Shown piece by piece: positions 44,901-55,800 of a stretch of DNA of 64,000 nt. Numbering within the stretch: position 1 is the stretch's first letter; each line of letters starts with the position of its first letter. The stretch comes from Zygnema circumcarinatum. Its lineage: Eukaryota > Streptophyta > Zygnematophyceae > Zygnematales > Zygnemataceae. Both the position numbers and the translations under genes were made by a program. The notes beneath the pieces were generated by a model. The model did no database searches and was not told where the DNA came from. It was given only the letters and a program-made list of their open reading frames with translations. Location of the stretch: positions 1,183,370 to 1,247,369 of the forward strand of contig CM074813.1 in assembly GCA_037447605.1 (NCBI GenBank), read 5' to 3'.

Positions 44901-47900
44901 CAAAGCTTGCCGCAGTTTCTCCTTGGACAGTGTCAGCAATGCAAGTATGGGATTCGAAGCAGGTGGATCAAGCTCACAGAGATCTGAATTGAAAGAGTCT
45001 ACGTAAAATCTGCATTGACCATTCACGATTTGACCAGTGGCGTGGACGATTCGCTGAAGCAATCTGTTTGACACTTCATCGCCGCCTTCTTTGAAGAATG
45101 CTGTGGTTCCCATGTTCTCAGGACAGAGAATAGTCTCCACGCATGTAGCAACAGTTTCTGTAGACAATAACAGCCACTGGAGGTCCACGGCCTTTCTGGC
45201 CCACTTGCTTTTTGAGACTTTTGTTTCAAATTCTGTGCACTCCTCATCACCTTTTTTCTTCTTTGCATCTGCAAATGGACTCCACTTTGCAGAAACACTC
45301 AGTGATGCCAACGCTTCCCGGCTTGCAGTGAGTCCTTCCAGGAGTGAATGGACTAGATGACTGCCTTGGATAGCGATGTTCTTGTCAGAAGGAGTGCCAT
45401 TAAGGTCTTTGTATGATGCTCTTTTCTTGGCAAAGAGAAGGCTGGCCAACAGACACCTGCATGCGTCCACTCGAAGAGCTGCTGTTATTGGGTCTCTCAC
45501 ATGATGCATCTGCTTATGAAATTGATATTCTAAACAATTTCTTTTCCAAGCAGCAAAAGGAACTTCCAAAATAAAAAAGTGAAGACCCACCTTTCAGCTT
45601 TCCCAATGGTTGCCAAGCAGAGCTTTTCCGACTTCGCTTCCAAAAACCCATCAGGAAGTCCAGTAATCAGTTGAAGGAGCTGGACAAGAGCAGCCATGGC
45701 TGCCACATTCACAGCTCCAAGGTCACTCTTCTCCTCCTCCTTGCTGTCTTCAGTCGTCTTGACTTTCTCTAGCTCCGTTGCGTAGGAAGGTCTGTCTTGT
45801 TCAAAAACCAGGTCTTTTAAGCATTTTGTCATTTCTTGCCCTCCTTTCTTCACCCACTCCCCTTCCGCAACAGCTTCACTAAGGAGCTCTGGCAGAGCCG
45901 AAACTGAATCTGAAACCGCAGATGAAGGAATGGTGCAGCCCAATGCTGCAGACAAAGCTCTTCCAAATCGCTCCCGCCAGGCAGCCACCCACACTTTGCG
46001 CACTTTCTGCCCCGCTCCCACTATGAATCGTTTGTCAAATAGCTAACAAGTAGGGAGCAAAGGGCGAAGACGAAAGATGGATGATGAAATAGCCTCTGAC
46101 CAGAGGGGGAAAGAGAGAGTATTCAAGGAATCGAAAGGGAGGCGGTACAAGAGAAGAGCTGAGAGATAGAAAAGGGGAAGGAAAAAGAGATAGCCAGGGG
46201 AGACAGGAACAGAAAAGGTCTGCTGGAGAAACGAGAACGTGAAGATGCACCAACGCATTTTACCTGCTGCTCATATAGCTCGGCATTGGAGATCGTTTCC
46301 CGTGCAAGAGCAGCTGCTGTCATTGCTATCGTGACTTCGTCCCTCCCTCCTTTTCTGCTTTCCTTCTCGTTTGCCTCCATAAGCAGGCTTTCTTCGCTAC
46401 TCCTTCCTACAACTTTGTCCCTTTGGAAAAAAGCTGCTTCAATGAGCATCGATAAGAATCTCTGCACATCATTCGCAGGAGCATGGAGGGTCCACACGTG
46501 TAGACTGTCACACAGTAAGCGCATATGGGCCAATATGTAAGACTCATTCGTCAAATCTGACATTAGTCCTGTCCACTGGGGTTCTTCCAAGCAGCTGTTT
46601 TCGTCCATGGGGAGGCCATGAATCTCTTCGAAAAGCAAGCTCGTCAACGCAGAGCACTCTCCTGCAAGAAGAGTTTGTTCCAAATCCTCCTCATCCGTCC
46701 CCTCAATCAGAGATTTTTGTTTCCTTTTTTTTTCATTTCTCAACACAGAAAACTCCGTCGCATGCATTTGTACCTGCAAGTTCTGCAAACTGCTGAGCGC
46801 TGTGAGAGCTGCCAGATGGCGCCACACGGGACTTTTGATTCGACTCATTCCGCGCGCTACATGGCTCCCCCGTGCGAGCTTCTCCGTTAAACCGAAAAAT
46901 GGCGAACTGGCACATATAATATGCCATGCATCACTCTCTTCAACCTGCTTTACTACTTTCGCACTTGATAAGAAGTTAACCTCCTTTGCTCCATTGAGAG
47001 CCTTTTCTGCAGCAATGGGAGGCATAAGTGTACAGCTTTTCCTATTTAGTGCTTTTGCCAGAAAAAATGGACGAACAAGGAATATGGCTATCCATGGAGG
47101 TAAAACATTCGAAGCAACGAACTCTCGTCTCAGACCTGCGTCCTCATCCTCTTTCTCTTGCTTCCTTTCCAGTCTCTGTTCGTCCTCCTCCGCTCCTTCT
47201 GTAGACCATTTCAAAACCAGCGGTTCTAAGAGAGGCCCTGCTCCAGTGAATGCTATCTCTCTCGCAGCAGCCCCGACTTGAACTGCATTAGCAGCTACTA
47301 CGTTCACATTTTTTATCACACAAGCCAAAATTTCACTAATTGCTAGTGGTAGCTTTTCAAACTCTTCCCTCCACTTTCTCCTCTGTAATGTTTTTCCACC
47401 TTTCCTTTTCCCTCTCTCCTGGCTATGCCCCTCGCTCACATCGTTTTCCATCTCCTCTCCAACGCGAGAAAAAAAATGACTGAAGGTAGGCAAAATCTCT
47501 GCAAGTTGTCGCAGAAGCGGAGCTACTTGGCCGGAGGGCATTGTTCGGACAGCATCTGCAATTGCCTTCTGAAGGGGAAATGAACCGGAGAGTGATGCAG
47601 CGGCTGCGCATTCCAACATCTTCTTGGAACAATCTCGAAGAGCTTCCAACAAAGCAACAAGCACTCTTTCCACCTGCATTACTTACCCCTCCTCCCAGCA
47701 ATTTTGTCAGGAAAGTTCATTGCAACGAATTAGAAGTATACACATTCAGGCATCAGTAGAATCAACTGTTCTATCACTCACCTGCCGCAAATCCGCATAT
47801 ACATCCATTAGCTTGCATCCGAGCTGGACACATTTCTGCCATACATCGCCGCCTTGTTTGCCACAACCCTTAGCACAAACAGTCAATAACAGCGGCCATA

Positions 47901-50055
47901 GTGCAGAAAAATGTGATTCCACTGCTCTATGTTCCAATTGCAGCAGCTCAGAAAGGCTCCCAATAGTTGCCTTCCCCAACTCTGTCTCGTCCTCTTCTCC
48001 ACTAGCCCTTCCAGACCTTTCAGATTTTTCCAATTCTTGGCCTATTTCCATTAAAGCATCTCCCAGCTGGACAAGAAACGCCAGGTGTCGGCCTTCAGGA
48101 GTATCATCTATCGGAGCATAAGCTCCCACTTTCCTCGCAGTCGCCAGCAGACCTTCAACAGCTGCAAGAGCTACGGCCTTCTCCCTCTCTGTGCTGAAAC
48201 ACAACCGCAAAAAATGGGCAGAGAAACGGAATAAGGCGGTCCTTCTTCCTCCATCTTTCCCCTTTCCATTGCCGCCGTCTCCTTCTCCTTCTCCTTCTTC
48301 TTCTCCTTCTGCGCCTTTTTTCGTTGTTCCCCCCTCTCCTAGTTCATTTTCATTGGCTCCAACCACAGCTTCCATTGAGTGTTCAGCTAAACGACGGGCA
48401 AAAGCTTCAAAAAGCCATGGCAGAGCCTGCATCACTGCAGCATTACCGTCCTTAATGGCTTCCTCTACGTTTTCAAAAAGTAACACTTGGTAGCTCCTTC
48501 CACTGACGCCTCCTTCTCCACCTTTCTCATTTCTTGAACCCTTCTTTTTTGGCAAAACCTTGACTGTTAACGGGACACTACAAACAAAGCCATAACCTCC
48601 TATATGAGCTTCATGGAACAATGCCCTTTCCAGCACCTCCTCTACAGAAGAGACAATTGGCAAATCCCATGTCTTGTACCCAGAATACTTCAGTAAAGCG
48701 CTCCGAGCTTCGACCATTGGCAGGAGCAGACGATTAACAACAGCGTCAAAAACCTTCCGCGGGTTTGGATGTGTTCGAATGAATCTCCCGAAAGATTGAA
48801 TGATTGAAAATATTAGCAATTGTCTGCTTCCTTTTCCGTGTTTACCACTTGCTGCAGCCATGGCTTCCTGCGCGGGCACTGCACTAGCTGCTCCTTTCAT
48901 AGACTGCCTAGGCTGGAGTAGGAGCATTAGGTGTTGAAGAGATTCTTTGCAGAGCCCCACCCATTGCTCTAAACCCCACTGGGCTTGTAAGTTGGAAAGC
49001 ACAACTGCAAAAATATAAGCCATTTCCTCCGCTAAAGCTTCTAGCTCTTCCTCTTTTCTCAGCTTTGATTCTTTATTAGAAAGATTTTCAGCAAAGGGTG
49101 CTCTCAGAACAGCTATGAACGGCTGTAGGAGTCCAGGCGAAAGGAGCGCAGGCTGATTGAATATCCTCTGAATTGCATTTAAACAATGCCGTAGCAATCT
49201 CCAGTATCGCACGTCCAAACATGCGACGGAGTTCCCTTTTCCATCTTCTCCCTTCTCTCCCTTCTCTCCCTGTTGCTTCTCCTCTTCATTTTTTGTTTCT
49301 CTATTCTCTTTCTTTTTTCTCCTTTTCTCTCTCTTCCCGTCGTTTTCTCCCATCTCTCCTTCCTCGCCCTCCTCTGTCCTCTCTGTTTTCTCAACGGCTG
49401 TCCCTTTCCTTTCTTTCTTGTTTCCATTGACCAACTTGGATCTCTTGGCAGCCCTGATACTCTCAGCATCTTTCAGCGGCTTAGAGAGGTCCTCAGACAG
49501 ACCGCCTCCTCTTACGTTTTTCTCTGTCGGAGCCCGGCTATGGCTGCCAGATGGCAGCGCATGAATGGCCGCCGCTGAACGGATAAGAGTAGTTTGAGTC
49601 CAGTCGAAAAGAAATCGAAGCACAGGAAGAAGCCCAAGAGCCGACGTGCTGCTGCCTGGCACAGAGTTAATTGTTGTGAGGGAAGCCAGAAACTCCATTG
49701 CAGCCGTTACTTTCCTGCATGTATCACCAAAAAGGCAAAAAAAAGCATGCAACTTAGGCATACATTAGTGACAGGATTGTTACTAAGGAAACATTATACT
49801 CTAGCTGATGTCAGATGAAAAACTTAAGGTTTCAAGAAAACTTCACCGTTTGCAACCCGGGCCAAGCCAGCTATGTAAAAAGTTGATGAGTTGGTTGCCC
49901 TACGAACTATGAGTTTTTTAGTAGTTTCACAGCATGCAGGAGCCCAATGATTCCATTAAAGGAAAACATGAATATCCAATATGTGCACAATCTCTTTCTT
50001 ACCTTTCCATGTCACAATCGGAACGGACGAGCCGAATCACGGTCCTTGCCGCCAT
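41904..50055 (-). CDS. URB2: URB2/NPA2-like nucleolar ribosome-biogenesis protein
   Basis: Ten exons on the minus strand: 50055-50003, 49714-47782, 47673-46264, 46006-45591, 45495-43505, 43288-42979, 42769-42652, 42434-42331, 42181-42087, 41977-41904; about 6,504 bp and 2,167 residues, close to the plant homologue. The protein is helical, Leu/Ala-rich with acidic and Lys-rich linkers. The C-terminal Urb2 domain identifies it: LLCALVRHRHREVRRCAALL, GEGDKCAVWLRRIYEE, LSKYCVNTLSDYI, SALRGGAYALMDASSLQDLQ and the end LAELKRDYELYHKFTGKV, matching the Arabidopsis pattern as I recall it. In yeast Urb2/Npa2 joins early 60S pre-ribosomes with Npa1 and is needed for 27S pre-rRNA. Junctions of exons 4-6 are the least certain: the exon 5 acceptor (GTGAG) and exon 6 acceptor were chosen by phase. 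Confidence 0.85.
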
Positions 50056-51011
50056 GGTGTGCGCCTAACCTAATCTTTCCTCCGAGACCACCTTCCCTGA
50101 GGTCCTACTCTTGCGCACAAGAACATATCAACAATACTTTCTGCAAATTAGACAAGGTTCAAGTAATGATTGAATAAATCACATGTTTCACCCCTTGAAT
50201 GTGTACTTTGATGTTGGTTACGGATAGTTTGTAAAGTCGCAAACTGAATCTAGGTTTGAGGAGAGTACAGAAATGCGAGAAAAGAATGAGCTGAGAGTCT
50301 GAGTTCCAGCTATTAGCATTGCTATAAATAGTGCGCCCTTCCAAAAGCAAACTTTGACTAGGAAATGAATACAAACTGGCCCGATGCTTGATGTGAAGAG
50401 AGGCAAAGGACGAGATGGAAATGAGAGAGAGAATTCAAGGAGAAAGGACGACAGAGGAAGGGGCAGAGGGGAGAAAGACAAGCTCATAACTACATTTAAA
50501 AAATGTCCCTCATTTTCTTTTGAACATTCTTGAATGTGCATTACACAGATAGAAAGTTAATAGACGGAACGACCAAGCGTTTCCACTTTAAAAAGCCCAC
50601 AATCATTTTAAGTAAACGAATTGAATTCCAAAAGGAGTGATAAGCAAAAAGAAATACTAAGTATTATAAAAACCTACTGACTATAATTAAGAGTTCCATA
50701 AGGCTGGAAAATTGATAATAATTCTTAATTTGAATTCTAAAATTACAAGAAATTCATAGCTTCCAAAACTTAGAAGCTTTGTTACCCAACAAAAACCAGA
50801 AACCCGCACTTCAAAACCGTTTCCTGTTTCCGAAAGCAGTTTGTAAGCTCAGACAAGCTGACAGGCTTCGCCCGCCAGCTGGCAGCGGCGGGGCCTGGGC
50901 CGCGCACCTGCGGCTGGCCGGCTGCCTGCAGCGTGCCGCGGCCTCCCTCCCTCCCTCCGTCCCTTCCGCGGGCGCGGCACTGCCCTCCAAGCCCGCGCGA
51001 GGCTCCGTCAC

Positions 51012-51137
51012 GGCATGGCCTGGAATGGCATGGCCTGGAATGGCATGGCCTGGAATGGCATGGCCTGGAATGGCATGGCCTGGAATGGCATGGCCTGGAA
51101 TGGCATGGCCTGGAATGGCATGGCCTGGAATGGCATG
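51012..51137 (+). repeat. 15-bp minisatellite, 8.4 copies
   Basis: The unit GGCATGGCCTGGAAT is repeated perfectly eight times with a partial ninth. It happens to read as a five-residue repeat on either strand, which explains the open frames over it. Imperfect versions of the same unit are scattered at 51,260-51,365 and 52,216-52,240, so the array expanded from a locally spread word. Confidence 0.97.
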
Positions 51138-51164
51138 AAGAGAAAATGGCATTGAACTCAGTCC

Positions 51165-51255
51165 ATGGACAAAAGCAGCATGTGAAACCACGAGGGACTG
51201 GTCGCAAAGGACAAAAGAAACAAGCTAGGAGCGGAAAATTTCGCCTAGGCGCAAC
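51165..51255 (+). repeat. Dispersed ~90-bp repeat, copy 2
   Basis: This is the partner of 29,185-29,275, in the same orientation. The shared blocks are ATGGACAAAA, CGCAAAGGAC, AAGCTAGGA and CGCCTAG. Here it sits directly after the 15-bp minisatellite. Confidence 0.6.
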
Positions 51256-51598
51256 AATGCAGCCCTGGAATGGCATGGCATGGGCTGGAACGGCATGGCA
51301 AGGGCTGGAATGGCATGTCACGGCATGGCCTGGAATGGCATGGCATGCCAAGTGGCATGCCAATCTCATCGGACCGTTGGATAGCCGAGCGCGTTCGGGG
51401 ATATGGCCCCGTGGACCGCGTGAGACTTTCACCGTTGGATTGCCATGTGCGAAAAAATGGCCGTTGGAGAAGCCATGTGTCTAACACATGCAAGTCTCGC
51501 AAGACGCGCCCAGCCCGTGTGAAATGCGATTGGAGTCAAATCAACGGGGAATTGCGGAATTCCGGAATTCCGGAATCATTAACTAGTCAGCCAGTAGT

Positions 51599-52097
51599 TA
51601 CAGTCTAATCAAGTTATAGTGGCTGTGTCGGTCCCCACATGTTTGTGTCACTATATCGGTAATGACTCGTTTGTCATTTCACATTTATAGTAACAATGTT
51701 ATTAGATATGTTTTTGCGGTATATCCGTACGCCTTTGATACCGTACATTGTACTTTTTGGGCAGTCGTCACGAGGGTAGGTGTGTACAGTACTGTACGAA
51801 CCCTAGTGAGCATGTGTACGGGCAAGTTGATATGTACGGTCAAGTCGATATATGACGGTATTAGTCGATAATGTGTACGGTCGTAATATATTTGTAACGC
51901 ATATTCCAATACGTGGGTGGATAATATCGAATTTTTTGAACATATAGTAACAATTAGGGCTTTTCAGCGTCGTTATATCCGTAATGGCGTCACTACTGGC
52001 GCAGGATCTGCAGTGGTGCAATTCCGTTCCCGGAAAAAAAGTCAGTATATCCATGCCGTTCTTATAAACAGTGTCACTATAACGTGATTAGACTGTA
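51599..52097. mobile_element. Non-autonomous TIR transposon, Tc1/mariner-pogo type (499 bp with TA ends)
   Basis: The two ends are inverted repeats of 25 bp with two mismatches: 51599-51623 and, inverted, 52073-52097. Each end reads TACAGTCTAATCA, then one variable base, then GTTATAGTG. The outer TA on both sides fits a TA target-site duplication with the element starting CAGT, as in Tc1/mariner and pogo elements. Inner words such as CACTATATCGGTAATG and TATAGTAACAAT echo the ends. The interior holds no open frame above about 80 codons, so there is no transposase; it would need one in trans. Confidence 0.75.
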
Positions 52098-52810
52098 GTG
52101 GTTTGGAATTTGTCTCTGGAGCAATTAGTCGATGACTAGGGATGTTCGTCGCGGAGCTAGGCAGTTAGTCACCACAGTGCCTCCTATCATTGTAACAATA
52201 CAATGTCTACCGTATCATGGAATGGCATGGCAAAGCATGGCGACCATGCCTTGCTTGTATGCCTTGCCTGTGATGTGGGCATGGATGGCAGTACCGAATG
52301 AGGCAGTGACCACACACACACACGGAACATGGCCTCCGTGAGACCGCCAGGACCTGCAGAAGGTCGCACGCGCTCCGGCAGTGCTTTGGACGGAACGAAG
52401 CCTGACCAGCGAACGCTGACATGGAACGTGCCTGACGGAACTGTCCCGCATGGAGGGGCCAGAGGGCCCCTTCCGCCCGCTATTTCGAACGGTTGGCTCG
52501 CCCAGGAGCTCTCGTCGCTGGAGGGAGGGAGGGAGGAAGTGGAGACCGGCAGAGGGAAGGGAGATACGAGAGAGCCGAAAAACAAAGGAGAAAAAGGCTG
52601 ACAAGACAGGGAGGAAGCAGGCGTGTAAAGGGAGCAGGCGCGTAAAGGGAGCAGGCAGAAAGATCGAAAAGGATCGCTGGGAGAGACGATAAACCGTGAG
52701 ATCGTGGACTTGTTAGGGTTCCATTCCACGTCCTCGTTGGTTCTTCAGTCTCTCCTTCTCTCCTTCCACCCTCCTGTACAGCCCTGCGACTCCCTCCTCC
52801 TGGAGCGGCC

Positions 52811-55800
52811 ATGGCGGTATCAGGTATGCGCGGGCTGTCGGTATTCATATCGGACATCCGCAATTGTCAGAATCGCGAGGCGGAGCGCCTGCGCGTTGAC
52901 AAGGAACTTGCGAACATCCGCACACGCTTCAAGTCCGAAAAAGTGAGATATTGGGGCAGAACGGTACTCTGTCTCGCTCTCCCTCGCCTTCTCTTCCTTC
53001 CTTCTCCTCCTTGCCCGATTTCCTCCTCCATCTCTCCTCCTTGTCTTCCGTTTCCCGTCCCGTCTTTGTTTCTTTTGGATCACTTACTTTCACTTTCTTT
53101 TATATCTCTCCTTCCCCTCCTTTCCTTTTCTATTGGTTTTTTCCCTACTTTCTTGTCTTTCTAAATAGCAATGATGGCTAACAACTCTGACCTATAAAGA
53201 AAAGCTTTAACACTTGCATATTTATCAAGGTCTTTGAAACTCTTTAATGTTCCATCCAAAAAATAACTCATGCATACCATCCGAAGACCACTCTTACCCC
53301 TTCAAAAACACGGGTCTGGCAGCCAAAGTGGACTTTGCGATACGTTTCTAAGATTTAGATCTTATTTATCAACTTGATTGTTCGTCAATATAAGGAAATT
53401 AAGTTATTTTCATTGTTTGGACTTTTCCCTCCTTTTCACTTGAAAGGACTGGATTTATACGAGCACATTGTGTGCTTAATTACGGCTAGAGTATAGACAT
53501 CCATGCATACTTTTTTGACGTGTTTAGTTGATTAAAGTTTTTAAGCTCTTTTGGTAGCAAGAGCAAGAGCAAATTTCTGAATCGGACACGACTTGCGTTT
53601 AATTGAATGTTAAGTATCCATTGCTGCTTGGTTATCTTTTGAGGTGAACTATATGAACAACCTTCAGACTTGCGTTCCTCCTTTACGTGTTTGACATTCA
53701 GATTTAGGTGCACGTCTTTGCACCTGCTACTGTCCGTGGATTTGTATAGCTTTTTTTCCGCTAAGATGCAGTATACTTAATATATGAGTCTTCTATTTTT
53801 CTGCACATGAATGCAGCAATTGAGTCAGTACGAGAGAAAAAAGTACGTATGGAAGATGTTGTATATCTACATGCTCGGCTATGATGTCGACTTCGGGCAC
53901 ATGGAGGCCATGGCTCTCATCTCCGCTCCCAAATACGCAGAGAAACAAGTAGGTGGCTCCCTTGTTCTCCTTCATTTTCCACTGGATGCACAGCCGAGAC
54001 CTTTGGAAGCAAAAATGAACGAACGTCTTCATTGATGAGTTCATTTCATCTATTGTTATGAGAGCCTCAAGAGTGGTCTGGGTTTTACTGGGTAGAATCC
54101 GATTTTAGGCGCAGAGATTGCGCCAATGTTCTGTCGAATTTGGAGAAATGGTATCAGACAGATAGAGGAGCGACGGACAAAAAGGAGAAAATAGAGAACG
54201 AGAAGAGAGAAAGTCGGCAATAGTGAAGAGAAGAGGGAGAGAAGGAAAGAAAATTGAAAGCCTAGAGCAAGTTTTATGAGGGAGAAAAGGGAAGAGGAGT
54301 GTTGGCGTGAAGGGAAAAGTGTATAGTGAGGGGGGGAAGGTTGGGATGGGGCGGGACGTGGGTTCGGGAGGGGTGTGGAGCGGAGAGATAGGACAAAGGG
54401 AATAGCTCGACGTGTGGGAAGGGGGTGATGGTAGAGACGAGGTGAAGAGGAGACAGAGACAGCAACACGCATTGGAAGTAAAGGGGGGCAAGTTTAAGTA
54501 GGGGGTTTTGAGATGTGTTTCCTATTCGTGACATTGTCAAGCCACTTTCCGCACCTATATAGCTGTGAACTTGAGAGAATATGAAAGCAATCCCATTTAA
54601 TCATGCTTGCATTTAGTCGATGCATTTCCGTTCGAATAACGAATGGGGGAAAGTTGGTTTATGCAGGTTGGGTACATTGTAACGTCCTGTTTGTTAAATG
54701 AGAATCACGACTTTTTGCGTCTCATTATTAATACTGTGCGAAATGACATCATTAGTCGGAATGAGACGGCACAATGCCTGGCGCTTACTCTGGTACGCAT
54801 ATCACTTGACATTCTCGGCTCAGGCTTGTACCCTATCCACATACTCTCTCGTCCTTCCTCTAAACATCATCGGCATTTGGATGATTTTGAACTTAGTCGC
54901 CTAGCTCTTGGGTCTCCTTTAATTGCAGAATTCGTTTGAGGGTTTTCTTTTTAGGTAACCATACGGTAGTCTTCTTATGTGCATTTCCTTCCCCATTGGA
55001 GATCGGTCAGATCATGCCATGTCGCATGTGTCTTTTGATGGCGGTGTCAGTTTTGCGTGACTCTGTAGTAGCTGCGATTCATGCTCTGACTTCTAGCAGA
55101 GGGAATCGCAAGATCAGGTGACGGAACTTAGCTGAATTTAGGACGTCATACTAAATGCTGACTAACAGTATCGGTCGGTGGACTGAATGAGTTTGTCTGG
55201 ACTTGTATGTTGGAACGAGGGCCACGTCGGGAACTAAGGACTTAAGGGGTGTGTCATTCCAGGTCGGTAATGTGGGCGGAAAGGAATTCTCAGAATCATT
55301 AGCACCGGACGTGCAGAAGCTCCTGGTAAGTCCCATATGGATGGTGAACTTGAAGATGACTGCGGTGAAGCTTATTGAAATCTTTTTAGATTATTGATCG
55401 GTTTGGTGTTTTACCGGTGGATGCCTTCTGAGGTGAAGAATAGAGGGAAAGGTGATTGAGCGAGAAAAATGGAGGATATAATTTTCTTGGAAGAGGAATG
55501 ACGAGAAGTATTTTGAGAAAGTTCAAGACAAATTAAATTTGTCATGCCTATGGAGTCTCATGCATGTAGGGGGAACGGCAGCTGAAATAAATTGTGATAA
55601 GTGCCTAACAGCTCTAAATAAAATTCACCTCAAGGAAGGTCATAACCATCCATTTCCTGTTTGTTGCCACTTTCTTATCGCTTGAAGTCAGTCCTTTTCA
55701 TTCCCTTTTTGCCGTTTTAGCTTGCTCTTTATAGGTCTTATGTTGCAACTTATCTTGCTTTTTGTCTTGTGCTTTTCGTTCACTCTCTCGCCCTCCTTTT

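Larger units (their letters stand above)
50056..52810. other. Divergent intergenic region between URB2 and AP-2 alpha
   Basis: From 50,180 to 50,760 the sequence is AT-rich without genes. Between 50,880 and 51,010 it is GC-rich. Then come the 15-bp minisatellite, a copy of the dispersed repeat, further GGCATGGC words at 51,260-51,365 and 52,216-52,270, and the 499-bp TIR element. A GA-rich block at 52,515-52,690 precedes the AP-2 alpha start. No coding exon was recognised. Confidence 0.55.

Noticed and set aside
50782-51484. Frames encoding five-residue repeats on either strand
   Set aside because: They come from the 15-bp minisatellite, which is open in all frames; no flanking exon structure.
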